Source: CAVZTA01 sp963778025
Lineage (GTDB): Bacteria > Chloroflexota > Limnocylindria > Limnocylindrales > CSP1-4
Assembly: GCA_963778025.1 (NCBI GenBank)
Contig: CAVZTA010000005.1
Span: 1 to 64,000 of the forward strand
DNA length: 64,000 nucleotides
Reading direction: 5' to 3'
Below, piece after piece: positions 27,455 to 35,718 of the stretch. A program made the translations under genes and the position numbers. Position 1 is the stretch's first letter; each line of letters begins with the position of its first letter. Under the pieces are notes generated by a model, which ran no database searches, had not been told where the DNA came from, and worked only from the letters and a program-made list of their open reading frames with translations.

Positions 27455-28059
27455 TCAGGCGGGCGTCGGCGTCCCGAGTGGTGCGTCCGCGACGACCTCG
27501 TAGCGGGCCGGCCCACGTCCGAGGTGGCTGCGGTAGAGCACGGCGCGCTCGGCGTCGAACGCGATCGATCGATCGCCCGCCGCGGCGACCAGGGCACGCG
27601 CCGCCTCGGCGCCCGCGTCGTACGGCGCCGCATCGGTCCGAGCCACGGTCAGGTGGGGCCGGAACGGTCGTCCGGTGGGTGCCCAGCCGGCGGCTGCGAG
27701 GCGCGTATCGAGGTCGTGCGTGAGGGCGCCGAGCGCCGCGGCCCCCTCGCCGATCCCCAGCCACAACACCCGGGGCCGCGCGGGCGACGGGAAGGCGCCC
27801 GCGCCGCCGAGTGTCACGCGGAACGACGCATGTCCCTCGACCGCCCTCCGGACGGCCGCCGCCGTCGGCTCGGCCGCGGACGGCGGCGCCGCCCCGAGGA
27901 ACCGGAGCGTCAGGTGCAATCCCTCCTGCTGCACCCAGCGGATGCCACGCGCCTCGCCCGCCGGCCCCACGCGCCCCAGGATGTCGGCCACGGCGTCGAC
28001 CGCGGCACGCGGGAGCGGGACCGCCACGAACAGTCGCCACGACGGCGGCTGCCCGCCAT
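27455..28059 (-). CDS. thpR: RNA 2',3'-cyclic phosphodiesterase (LigT/ThpR)
   Basis: 2H phosphoesterase with both HxT motifs: GLHLTLRFLG and FRPHLTVARTD, plus the N-terminal WRLFVAVPLPRAAV. It acts on 2',3'-cyclic phosphate ends of RNA in vitro. The gene lies 15 nt past the ppa stop. The natural start is ATG 28059, but it is in a different frame from the body; reading MAG then QPPSWRLFVAV requires one extra G in the GGG near 28050-28055. Without that correction the first usable codon is GTG 28027 (190 aa). I prefer the ATG with a deletion error (201 aa). It ends just before the Pro/Thr-rich gene. Confidence 0.85.
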
Positions 28060-28074
28060 CTCGCCGATCGCCGG

Positions 28075-28605
28075 TCAGTGACCCGACTCCCGGCGCTCCG
28101 CCTGTTCGGCGCCCCAGCGCTCGCGATCGGTGCGCAGGACGTCGAGGGCGGCGTCGCGATCGCGCCAGCCCACGACGTCGGTCTCCTTGTGCTCGAGAAG
28201 CTTGTAGGTCTGGAAGAAGTGCTCGATCTCGACCAGCCGATGCGGCCGGATCTGGTCGAGCCGCTCGATGTGCGCCTGGTGCATGTCGCCCAGGGCGACA
28301 CACAGCACCTTGAAGTCGAAGCCCTTCTCGTCGCGCATCTCCAGGCCGCCGACGGGTCGCGCCCACACGTGGCAGCCGGTGAAGGTGGGCTCGTCGATGA
28401 TCAGGAGCGCGTCGGTGTGGTCGCCGTCACCGCCCCGCGTCCCCTCGATGAAGCCGTAGTCGAAGTTGTAGAACACGGCCGACGACAGCACGCGGTCGAG
28501 CCGGAAGACGCCTGCCGCCTCGTCGTACTCGTACTTGTTCCGCGAGCCGCGCGGGATCTCGACGACGACCTCGATCGTGAGCGGGAAGGGCGGCTGGCCA
28601 AGCAT
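28075..28605 (-). CDS. ppa: Inorganic pyrophosphatase
   Basis: Family I soluble pyrophosphatase, 176 aa, hydrolysing PPi to phosphate with Mg2+. Signature: VEIPRGSRNKYEYDEAAG, DYGFIEGT, and the Asp-rich active site GDGDHTDALLIIDEPTF, with the typical C-terminal helix region HFFQTYKLLE. Length is normal for the prokaryotic form. ATG 28605 lies 6 nt after TATCGT, a candidate leaderless -10. It removes PPi released by polymerases and tRNA charging. thpR follows it 15 nt later. Confidence 0.95.
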   Translation of the reverse strand: MLGQPPFPLTIEVVVEIPRGSRNKYEYDEAAGVFRLDRVLSSAVFYNFDYGFIEGTRGGDGDHTDALLIIDEPTFTGCHVWARPVGGLEMRDEKGFDFKVLCVALGDMHQAHIERLDQIRPHRLVEIEHFFQTYKLLEHKETDVVGWRDRDAALDVLRTDRERWGAEQAERRESGH

Positions 28606-28611
28606 GGCCGC

Positions 28612-28617
28612 AACGAT
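28612..28617 (-). promoter_or_regulatory. -10 box of ppa
   Basis: TATCGT ends 6 nt before the ppa ATG. Confidence 0.4.
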
Positions 28618-28644
28618 AGCCAGTCGCCGTCCGGGACGCCGGGA

Positions 28645-29282
28645 TCAGGCCGTCTCGGCCTCCACGGCCCGTTGCCCGGCATCGGTCGAGCGCGCCGACC
28701 GTCGCCGCGACGACGGGCCAGCCGCCGAGGAGGTGCGCCGCCAGGGGATCCGCGAGCGAGCGCGAGGGCGAGCGGTACCAGGAGGATCGGCACGACGACG
28801 ATATCGGTGGGGTCGGCGACGAAGGTGACCGGCGACGGGCCACCCACAGCACCGCCTGCCGCGGCTGCGCCGAGGGCCCGGAACGGCCACTGCAGGACGC
28901 CCAGCCCGAGCCGGTACGCATCCGCGCCGATGAACGTCAGCTTGGCGGCGGCGAACCCGACGCCGACCGCGACCACGACGACGAGCGCCGTGCGCGCCCC
29001 CGGCCGCGTCGAACGATGCAGCGCAACGGCCGCGACCTCCAGGCCGGCCAGCACCACCAGCGGCAGGACGATCAGCCCGGCGAGATCGGATAGCTTGCCG
29101 GTCAGTGGGCCGGGCGCCGCGGCCTTGAGCAGGTGATCGTTGACCAGGAGGAGCGCGACCGCCAGCAACGCGATCGGATGGAGCAGGCCGTCACCGGCGC
29201 TCGCAGCCGGCGCGCCAGGTACGGCCGCCCCGGTCCGCCGCCGCTGGCGGGCGAGGACGTTCGTCGTCATCCCGACGGGCAC
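28645..29282 (-). CDS. Membrane protein of unknown function (two frameshifts)
   Basis: After correction, 211 aa with about five hydrophobic segments: HPIALLAVALLLVND, LAGLIVLPLVVLAGLEVAAVAL, ALVVVVAVGVGFAAA, then TDIVVVPILLVPLALAL and LGGWPVVAATVGAL, ending VEAETA. Breaks near 28749-28757 (LALALA to DPLAAHLLGG) and 28686-28690 (VGALD to DAGQRAV) each need one base removed. A polar N-end of about 35 residues precedes the first helix. I do not recognise a family; LKAAAPGPLTGKLSDLAGL suggests a short periplasmic loop motif. It ends about 40 nt before ppa starts, on the same strand. Confidence 0.55.
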
Positions 29283-29369
29283 GTTCGGTCGGTCATCGCG
29301 GCGCCTCCCTCGTCACGACGGAACGGGCCGCAGACGCGGTCGCCGTCCGCTGGTTCCCCGGGACATGGG

Positions 29370-29395
29370 ACGACCCCGGCGCGGGCCGGGGTCGT
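29370..29395. terminator. Terminator-like hairpin after the DnaB-like gene
   Basis: ACGACCCCGG / CCGGGGTCGT forms a perfect 10-bp stem with a 6-nt loop 25 nt past the DnaB-like stop. It lacks a T-run on the minus strand, so it may need Rho or act only as an end structure. Confidence 0.5.
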
Positions 29396-29419
29396 GAGCC
29401 ACGTCAGGCGGCGCGCCGG

Positions 29420-30499
29420 CTAGTCGTTGTAGAGCCGCTCCTCGATCAGCTTCTCCTGGACGGTCCGACCGTTGGGGTCGAAGCAGGAGAACTCGAAGTG
29501 CTTCTCGAACTCGAGGTCGACGTTGTCCTGGCCGCCGCGGTTCTTCTCCACCGAGACGATGACCCAGTCCCGGAAGCGCTGCGCCTGGTACGGGTTGAAC
29601 TCGATGTTGACCTTGGCGACGATGTGGTACTTCTCGTTGAGGATCAGGATGATGTCGGCCTCGTAGTTGATGGCCGAGCTGCCGCGCAGATGGAAGTTCC
29701 GCAGGCGCGACGCCTTGAGACCCTCCTTGTCGGCCGCGACGATCGCGATCATCGGCACGTCCTCGGACAGGGCGATGTCCTTGAGGCCGTTGATGACGTA
29801 CGTCACCTTCTCCGACTCGTTCGGCGGCTCGGGGATGACCGGCACCTTCTGGAGGTAGTCGACGACCACGAGCAGACGGCGATCGCCCGACAGCTCGCGA
29901 TGCTGCTGGACGAGGCGACGGATGTTGTCGACCGTGCTCGCGGTCTGCGAGCCGCGCATGAGGAACAGGTTCTGCCCGTAGCGGGCGATCCGGTCGAGCG
30001 ACGGGCGAAGCCGCGGGTTGGCCGCGAGCTGGGCCACCGTGCCGGTCTGCTGGCCGTCCGCCATCCACGTGCCCAGGATCTCCTTGCGGACGTCCTGGAT
30101 CTTGATGGCGCCGGTCTTGTGGGGCAGATGCGCCAGTGCCGACTCGGCGGCGATGAGGCGGTTCAGCAGGTACTGCTCATCGTGCTCGAAGCAGATGTAC
30201 AGGACGTTGGCTTGCCCGCCCGACGCGACGTTGCGCGCCATCTGCAGGGCCATCGTCGTCTTGCCGGTGCCCTGCGCACCGCCGACGAGCAGCAGCTCGC
30301 CCGCGCGCAGACCCGCGCCGATCGTCTTGTCGAGGGGCGTGAAGCCCAGGGGGACGGGCTGGTATTCCGCTACCCGGCCGCCGGTCACCTTGTCGTTGAG
30401 GTCGACGAGCACGTCCAGCGCGGAACGCGGCGTCATGCTGCCGTTGTCGGTATCGAGTCGCCACGACCCCTTCGGGGTGGCGGACATCTCGGTGGTCAC
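29420..30499 (-). CDS. DnaB-like RecA-fold ATPase, helicase domain only
   Basis: 359 aa from GTG 30499. A DnaB C-terminal (RecA-type) core without the DnaB N-terminal collar: VPLGFTPLDKTIGAGLRAGELLLVGGAQGTGKTTMALQMA (Walker A), then LLVVVDYLQKVP (Walker B), IALSEDVPMIAIVAADK, and the late segment LRGSSAINYEADIILIL. The replicative helicase is usually about 450 aa with an N-domain, so this is probably a paralogue with another role, perhaps regulatory or recombination-linked. The longer frame's ATG at 30544 overlaps the -10 hexamer TACGAT and cannot be the start; GTG 30499 has GGGGAGG 11 nt upstream. No primase or ssb neighbours. Confidence 0.78.
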   Translation of the reverse strand: MTTEMSATPKGSWRLDTDNGSMTPRSALDVLVDLNDKVTGGRVAEYQPVPLGFTPLDKTIGAGLRAGELLLVGGAQGTGKTTMALQMARNVASGGQANVLYICFEHDEQYLLNRLIAAESALAHLPHKTGAIKIQDVRKEILGTWMADGQQTGTVAQLAANPRLRPSLDRIARYGQNLFLMRGSQTASTVDNIRRLVQQHRELSGDRRLLVVVDYLQKVPVIPEPPNESEKVTYVINGLKDIALSEDVPMIAIVAADKEGLKASRLRNFHLRGSSAINYEADIILILNEKYHIVAKVNIEFNPYQAQRFRDWVIVSVEKNRGGQDNVDLEFEKHFEFSCFDPNGRTVQEKLIEERLYND

Positions 30500-30542
30500 G
30501 CTGGAAGAGACCTCCCCGGGTCGGACGCGAGTCAGGGGTTGC

Positions 30543-30548
30543 ATCGTA
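30543..30548 (-). promoter_or_regulatory. -10 box of the DnaB-like gene
   Basis: TACGAT overlaps an in-frame ATG and would start transcription near 30535, leaving a leader of about 35 nt with GGGGAGG at 30511-30517 before GTG 30499. Confidence 0.5.
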
Positions 30549-30652
30549 GCACCGGCCTCCGCGCGTACAGCCGCCCGAAGGTACCGGTCAGGAGGGGGAG
30601 CCGTGCACCTCGGGAGACCTCCGTATCGGGGGTTCCAGCGCCCCCGCGCGCG

Positions 30653-32053
30653 TCAGATGGAGGTCGCGGCGAGCTCGTCCCAGAAGCGGATGATGGTCCG
30701 GATCCCGCCGTCGAGGTTGGCCAGCTCCAGCCACTCGTTGGGCGCGTGCGCGCCCGAGTTGGGCTGCGAGAAGCCGAGCAGCACGACCGGCAGACCGAGG
30801 GTGTGATCGAACGCCGAAGCCACCGGGATCGAACCGCCCTCACGGCTGTAGAGGGGCTCGACGCCGAACGTCTGCTGCAGGGCACGCGCCGCGGCCTGCG
30901 TCGCCGGGTGGTCGATCGGCGTCAGCGACGGCCTGCCGCCGTGGTGTTCGGTGACCGTCACGGTCACGCCGGGCGGCGCGATCTCGAGGATGTGGTCGCG
31001 GAGCCGCGCGAACGTGGTGTGGGGATCCTGATCGGGCACCAGCCGGCACGAGACCTTGGCGTGCGCGTGGGCCGGGATGATCGTCTTGGAGCCATCGCCC
31101 TGGAAGCCGCCCCAGATCCCGTTCACGTCGAGCGTCGGCCGGGCGCCACGTCGCTCGAGGACGGTGAAGCCCTGCTCGCCGGCGAGCGCCGGGACGCCGA
31201 GCTCGGCGCGGTGCTCCTCCTCATCGAACGGCAGCGCCGCCATCGCCTCCCGCTCCGCGTCGCTCAGCGGCCGGACCTCGTCGTAGAAGCCGGGGACGCG
31301 GATCCGGCCGTCGGGTCCCTTGAGCGCCGCGATGATCGTGGCGAGCGCGTTCGCCGGGTTCTCGACCACCCCGCCGTAGCCGCCCGAGTGCAGGTCGACC
31401 GCCGATCCGACGACATCGATCTGGGCGTAGACGATCCCGCGCAGGCCGACCGTCAGCATCGGCTGGTTGCCCTCGAAGAACCCCGTGTCGCTGATGACGG
31501 CGAGGTTCGCGGCGAGCCGATCGCGCGCGCCGTCGATCCACGTGTACAGGCTCTCGGAGCCGTACTCCTCCTCGCCCTCGAAGACGAACGTGAGGTTGAC
31601 CGGCACGTCCCCGCGGCACGCCTGGAGCGCCTCGATCGCCGCCAGGTGCATCACGATCTGGCCCTTGTCGTCGGACGTCCCCCGACCGACCATCCGGCCG
31701 TCGCGCACGAACGGCTCGAACGGCGCGTGCTCCCACAGGTCGAGTGGGTCGACGGGCTGCACGTCGTAGTGGCAGTAGACGATGGCGGTGGGCGCACCCG
31801 GCGCCCGGTGGATCCGGCCGGTGACGATCGGGTGCAGCGCCGTCCGAACGACCTCGACGTCGTCGGCGCCGAGCCGGCGCAGCTGACCGGCGATCCACTC
31901 GGCGGTGGTGACCATGTCGTCGGCGTGCTGCGGCAGGGCGGAGACGCTCGGGATGCGCACCAGCTCCAGGAGCTGCTCGATGGTCGCGTCACGCTCGGCG
32001 ACGAGATGTCCTTCGAGGTCGGCGTCGAGCGGCGTGATCGGGGGCAGCGTCAT
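30653..32053 (-). CDS. M20-family dipeptidase
   Basis: 466-aa zinc metallopeptidase of the M20A/C dipeptidase type. Ligand motifs: TAIVYCHYDVQPVDP (His), GRGTSDDKGQIVMHL (bridging Asp), VFEGEEEYGSESL (Glu pair), VISDTGFFEG (Asp) and GGSIPVASAFDHT. A lid domain lies between them. It hydrolyses dipeptides or similar small amides in the cytoplasm; no secretion signal. A strong AGGAGG lies just upstream of ATG 32053, and TACCAT (32083-32088) gives a short leader. No obvious operon partners; the methyltransferase upstream has its own start about 40 nt away. Confidence 0.92.
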   Translation of the reverse strand: MTLPPITPLDADLEGHLVAERDATIEQLLELVRIPSVSALPQHADDMVTTAEWIAGQLRRLGADDVEVVRTALHPIVTGRIHRAPGAPTAIVYCHYDVQPVDPLDLWEHAPFEPFVRDGRMVGRGTSDDKGQIVMHLAAIEALQACRGDVPVNLTFVFEGEEEYGSESLYTWIDGARDRLAANLAVISDTGFFEGNQPMLTVGLRGIVYAQIDVVGSAVDLHSGGYGGVVENPANALATIIAALKGPDGRIRVPGFYDEVRPLSDAEREAMAALPFDEEEHRAELGVPALAGEQGFTVLERRGARPTLDVNGIWGGFQGDGSKTIIPAHAHAKVSCRLVPDQDPHTTFARLRDHILEIAPPGVTVTVTEHHGGRPSLTPIDHPATQAAARALQQTFGVEPLYSREGGSIPVASAFDHTLGLPVVLLGFSQPNSGAHAPNEWLELANLDGGIRTIIRFWDELAATSI

Positions 32054-32082
32054 CGGGCCTCCTGCGCGTCGTGGGACGACCG

Positions 32083-32088
32083 ATGGTA
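32083..32088 (-). promoter_or_regulatory. -10 box of the M20 dipeptidase
   Basis: TACCAT lies 29 nt before the ATG, between the methyltransferase stop and the dipeptidase, with a Shine-Dalgarno in the leader. Confidence 0.4.
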
Positions 32089-32092
32089 CCGG

Positions 32093-33175
32093 TCACCGCC
32101 CGTTCGGGCGGCGCGAGCGCGGAAGCACGGCTGGTGGCCAGCTGAGGCGTCGAGGCTTCGGCTTCTCGAGGATCACGGTGAAGAACCCGCGCTCGAGGTC
32201 CCGTCGCGGATACCGCCCGAGGACATCCTCGAACCGCGTGTAGAAGCCTTCGTCCAGCGGGTAGCGGTCGAACGACAGCGCGCGGATCCGGAACCCGAGC
32301 TCGAGGAGGCGCGCCTCGTATTGCTCCCACGTCAGGCGGTTCACCCACGCGACGCGCGTCGTCCGGGTACCAGCGCGGCGGAGGCCCTCATCGATGACCT
32401 CGTCGGTGAACAGCAGGTGCGGGAACGGGAAGTGGATGTATCGAGCCAGGTGCGACGCGGTCGGGCCGCGGTGGAGGTTCGCGCGGATCCACGCCAGGCC
32501 GCCCGGCCGCATCACGCGGTAGAGCTCGGCGAGCGCTTCGTAGGGTCGCTCGACGTGCTCCCAGACCGTGAACGAGATCGCCCTGTCGAACGTGGACGCT
32601 GGAAGCACCGCGTCGGCCATGTCGCCGGCGACGAGATGGACGCGGGGGCCCGCCAGCGCCGGCCACGCCTTCCGCGCCGCGATGTCGATCCCCCAGGCAT
32701 CGCAGCCCAGGTGGTTGCCGAGATACCAGACTTCGTAGCCACTCGCGCAGCCGACCTCGAGGACCGTCTGGTCGGCGAGGCCGATCCGGTGGTGGATGCC
32801 GTCGATCCGGCGTCGCGATCGCTCGGCGATGCTCGCCTGGTCGTAGCGTGGCCCGCCGGGGGCGACGGGCTTGGACGCGTACTCGGCCTGGAGCGCCTCG
32901 AACAACGCGACGTCGTACCGCTGGAGCGGCGGCTCGGGGCCCGGGTCGACGATCTCCGCCGGGCGCTCGACCACGGGCGGCTCCGGCCACGGCGTCGGGA
33001 TCGCGCGCGGCACCGGCTTGACGCGGAAGGGGGTGCCGGAACGGCCCGGCGTGCTCCGGGACGCGGCACCCATGCCCAGCGCCCTCGCCAATCGGCGGCG
33101 CACACCACGCAGGAGCCTCACGCCGTCCACGTGCCGAACGACGCCGTTGCCGGCTGGTTGTGACGCCGGGCCCAC
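32093..33175 (-). CDS. SAM-dependent methyltransferase
   Basis: Class I methyltransferase. SAM motif VLEVGCASGYEVWYLGN, GIDIAARKAWPAL, VHLVAGDMADAVLP, FDRAISFTVWEHVERPYEALAELYRVMRPGGLAW; then a C-terminal accessory region ending ERGFFTVILEKPKPR. The N-terminal about 110 residues are Arg/Pro-rich and poorly conserved-looking. The maximal frame starts at GTG 33175, only 5 nt past the ftsH terminator hairpin, so an internal GTG at 33130 or 33121 is as likely. Substrate unknown; the type-11 class covers lipids, sugars and small molecules. No clear promoter found. Confidence 0.8.
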   Translation of the reverse strand: MGPASQPAGNGVVRHVDGVRLLRGVRRRLARALGMGAASRSTPGRSGTPFRVKPVPRAIPTPWPEPPVVERPAEIVDPGPEPPLQRYDVALFEALQAEYASKPVAPGGPRYDQASIAERSRRRIDGIHHRIGLADQTVLEVGCASGYEVWYLGNHLGCDAWGIDIAARKAWPALAGPRVHLVAGDMADAVLPASTFDRAISFTVWEHVERPYEALAELYRVMRPGGLAWIRANLHRGPTASHLARYIHFPFPHLLFTDEVIDEGLRRAGTRTTRVAWVNRLTWEQYEARLLELGFRIRALSFDRYPLDEGFYTRFEDVLGRYPRRDLERGFFTVILEKPKPRRLSWPPAVLPRSRRPNGR

Positions 33176-33180
33176 GTCAG

Positions 33181-33210
33181 AAACGGCGGACCCGAGCGGG
33201 TCCGCCGTTT
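33181..33210. terminator. Strong intrinsic terminator after ftsH
   Basis: AAACGGCGGACCC and GGGTCCGCCGTTT form a perfect 13-bp stem with the 4-nt loop GAGC. The stem is flanked by A and T tracts, so it can work in both directions. It lies 26 nt past the ftsH stop. Confidence 0.85.
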
Positions 33211-33235
33211 GCGTCCGGTTTGCGTGGAGCGCCCG

Positions 33236-35170
33236 TCAGGCCGGCTGCGGAGCCGGGTTGGGCGCGGGGGCCGACGGTCCGAGCGTGGTGCCGCCCTCCG
33301 TGCCCGGAGCGACGATGCGCGGCGGCAAGCCGTGCGTGTTCTCCTTCGGCGGCAGGTCGACGAACAGCTTCTCGAACTCCTCCGAGTCGACCGTCTCCTC
33401 GGCGACGAGCTTCTCGGCGAGGCGGTCGAGCCGGTCGCGGTAGGTCACGAGGACCTCCATCGCTCGCTCGTACGCCCGGTCGATGATCGCCCGGACCTCC
33501 TCGTCGATCTGGCGAGCGACGTCGTCCGAGTAGTTGCGCTGCTCGCCGATCTCTCGGCCCAGGAACACGAGCTCGTCGCGCTTCCCGAAGGACAGCGGGC
33601 CGAGCTTGTCGCTCATGCCGAACTCGGTGACCATGCGCCGCGCGATGTCGGTCGCCTTCTCGATGTCGTTCGAGGCACCGGTCGTGGTGTCCCCGAAGAC
33701 GAGGCGCTCCGAGGCATTGCCGCCGAGCAGGCCGGCGATCTTGTCCTCGAACTCGGTCTTCGCCTGGAGGTAGCGGTCCTCCGTGGGCAGCGCCATCGTG
33801 TAGCCGAGCGCCATGCCGCGCGAGATGACGGTCACCTTGGCGACCGGATCGCACTTCGGCAGGACCCGCTGGACGACGGCGTGACCGCCCTCGTGATACG
33901 CGATGATCCGCTTCTCCGCGTCGGAGATCACGCGGCTCTTGCGCTCGGGGCCGGCCACGATGCGCTCGAGCGCCTCCGTGAACTCGGACATCCCGATGAC
34001 CTTCTTGTTGCGGCGAGCCGAGAGGATCGCCGCCTCGTTGACGAGGTTCGCAAGGTCGGCGCCGGAGAAGCCCGGCGACTGGCGCGCGACCTCCTCGATC
34101 GACACGGCCTTGTCGAGCGGCTTGCCCTTGGTGTGGACCTTGAGGATCTGCACACGACCCCGCATGTCGGGGCGGTCGAGGATCACCTGGCGGTCGAACC
34201 GGCCGGGGCGCAGGAGCGCCGGGTCGAGGACGTCCGGGCGGTTGGTCGCAGCGACGACGATCACGTTGGTGTTCGTGTCGAAGCCGTCCATCTCGACGAG
34301 GATCTGGTTGAGCGTCTGCTCGCGCTCGTCGTGGCTGCCGCCGAGGCCCGCGCCGCGCTGGCGGCCGACCGCGTCGATCTCGTCCACGAACACGATGCAC
34401 GGTGAGTTGCGCTTCGCCTGGTCGAACAGGTCGCGCACGCGGCTGGCGCCGACGCCCACGAACATCTCGACGAACTCGGAGCCCGAGATGCTGAAGAAGG
34501 GCACACCGGCCTCGCCGGCGACGGCCCGGGCCATGAGCGTCTTGCCGGTCCCTGGCGGACCGACGAGCAGCACGCCACGGGGGATGCGTGCGCCGAGCGA
34601 GTTGAACTTCTCGGGATATTTCAGGAACTCGACGACTTCCTGGAGCTCGGTCTTGGCCTCATCGACCCCCGCCACGTCCGCGAAGGTGACGACCGTCTTG
34701 TTGCCCAGGAACATCCGCGCCCGGCTCTTGCCGAAGCTGAGCGCCTGGTTATTCGTTCCCTGGGCCTGGCGCATCATGAAGAAGATGAACCCGCCGATGA
34801 CGAGGATCGGCAACAGGCCCGTCAGGATCAGCCCGATCCACGACGTGTCCGGCGTGACGTTCTTGGAGTACTGCGGCGGATTGGTGACGTTGCCCTTGGC
34901 GGCGGCCGCGGCCACCTGCTCGTTCACGTCGGTGAGGACGCTGGGCACGACGGTCGTGTAATCGGCGGTGGAATTCGCGATGTCGACCTTCAGGATCTCG
35001 CCGTCCTGGGTGACGCTGGCGACCTTGCCCGCCTCGACGTCGGCGAGGAACTGGCTGTACGCGACAGGCTTTTCATCCTGCCCCTGCGCGAGCCATGTGT
35101 AGAGCAACGCGACGGTGCCCGCGACAAGCACGAGCATCACGACCCCGTTGCGGAAGAACTTGGCGTTCAA
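33236..35170 (-). CDS. ftsH: ATP-dependent zinc metalloprotease FtsH
   Basis: Membrane-anchored AAA+ protease, 644 aa, degrading damaged membrane and regulatory proteins. Two N-terminal helices (GVVMLVLVAGTVALLYTW; LILTGLLPILVIGGFIFFMM) with a periplasmic loop. AAA: GPPGTGKTLMARAVAG, FVDEIDAVGRQRG, second region of homology ATNRPDVLDPALLRPGRFDR. Protease zinc site HEGGHAVVQ with downstream Asp. TTG 35170 is favoured over the upstream ATG because GGAGG lies 7 nt before it and a TATACT box (35219-35224) gives a leader of about 45 nt. A Pro-rich tail ends the protein. The terminator follows. Confidence 0.96.
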   Translation of the reverse strand: MNAKFFRNGVVMLVLVAGTVALLYTWLAQGQDEKPVAYSQFLADVEAGKVASVTQDGEILKVDIANSTADYTTVVPSVLTDVNEQVAAAAAKGNVTNPPQYSKNVTPDTSWIGLILTGLLPILVIGGFIFFMMRQAQGTNNQALSFGKSRARMFLGNKTVVTFADVAGVDEAKTELQEVVEFLKYPEKFNSLGARIPRGVLLVGPPGTGKTLMARAVAGEAGVPFFSISGSEFVEMFVGVGASRVRDLFDQAKRNSPCIVFVDEIDAVGRQRGAGLGGSHDEREQTLNQILVEMDGFDTNTNVIVVAATNRPDVLDPALLRPGRFDRQVILDRPDMRGRVQILKVHTKGKPLDKAVSIEEVARQSPGFSGADLANLVNEAAILSARRNKKVIGMSEFTEALERIVAGPERKSRVISDAEKRIIAYHEGGHAVVQRVLPKCDPVAKVTVISRGMALGYTMALPTEDRYLQAKTEFEDKIAGLLGGNASERLVFGDTTTGASNDIEKATDIARRMVTEFGMSDKLGPLSFGKRDELVFLGREIGEQRNYSDDVARQIDEEVRAIIDRAYERAMEVLVTYRDRLDRLAEKLVAEETVDSEEFEKLFVDLPPKENTHGLPPRIVAPGTEGGTTLGPSAPAPNPAPQPA

Positions 35171-35218
35171 ACGGAAGCCTCCGGATCCGAGCGGCCGACC
35201 GATGGTCGACCGTGGCCG

Positions 35219-35224
35219 AGTATA
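35219..35224 (-). promoter_or_regulatory. -10 box of ftsH
   Basis: TATACT on the minus strand, about 48 nt before the TTG start and followed by GGAGG near the start codon. Confidence 0.5.
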
Positions 35225-35375
35225 CCCGCGCTCCGATGGAGGTCCCATGGAGAGCGGATGTCGAGTCCTGAATGGGATACGGCCGGCGGCGCGCCGTGGA
35301 TGGGTCGGTGGTACGGGCGATGCCCGGGAATCGGACGACCCCCGGCCAGGTGGCCGAAGGTCGTGGGACGTGCGT

Positions 35376-35450
35376 TGGTAGCGGAGGGCGGATTCGAACC
35401 ACCGACCAAGGGCTTATGAGTCCCCTGCTCTACCACTGAGCTACTCCGCC
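35376..35450 (-). tRNA. tRNA with CAU anticodon (Met, or Ile2)
   Basis: Full cloverleaf on the minus strand with encoded CCA: acceptor GGCGGAG / CTCCGCT, D-arm GCTCAGTGGTAGAGC, anticodon loop CTCATAA (anticodon CAU), T-arm GGTGG-TTCGAAT-CCGCC. The anticodon stem is GGGGA/GCCCT with an A-G apposition at 31-39. CAU could be elongator Met, or Ile2 if its C34 is changed to lysidine by TilS. It has no mark of the initiator (C1-A72, three G-C pairs below the anticodon). TAGAAT at 35461-35466 is the likely -10. Confidence 0.93.
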
Positions 35451-35460
35451 GCGGCCCGGG

Positions 35461-35466
35461 ATTCTA
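35461..35466 (-). promoter_or_regulatory. -10 box of the tRNA
   Basis: TAGAAT ends 10 nt before the mature tRNA 5' end, a standard spacing. Confidence 0.5.
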
Positions 35467-35718
35467 GCGCATGGCCGGTTCGCGGCCCCTCCGCGCGTGG
35501 CCAGGATGACCCAGCGATCGGATCGCTCACCCCCGCACGCAGCGTGTCGGTCACGTCACCCATCCGGTGCCTCCCAGCCGCGTGATTGCGCGCGGAGAGC
35601 GCGGCGGTGAGCAGCAGGATCGCTCGCGCGCGTGGGGTGCCGACCCTCGTGCACGGCCATCGCGCGGCGTGGGACCATGGCACGGAAGCGGCGCGGCCGC
35701 GGGGGCGAGGAGAGCGCG

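Noticed and set aside
29498..33163. A 1221-codon open frame on the plus strand
   Set aside because: It runs antisense to the DnaB-like, M20 and methyltransferase genes, is rich in Arg/Asp/Val repeats, and has no family motif. It is a GC-rich shadow.
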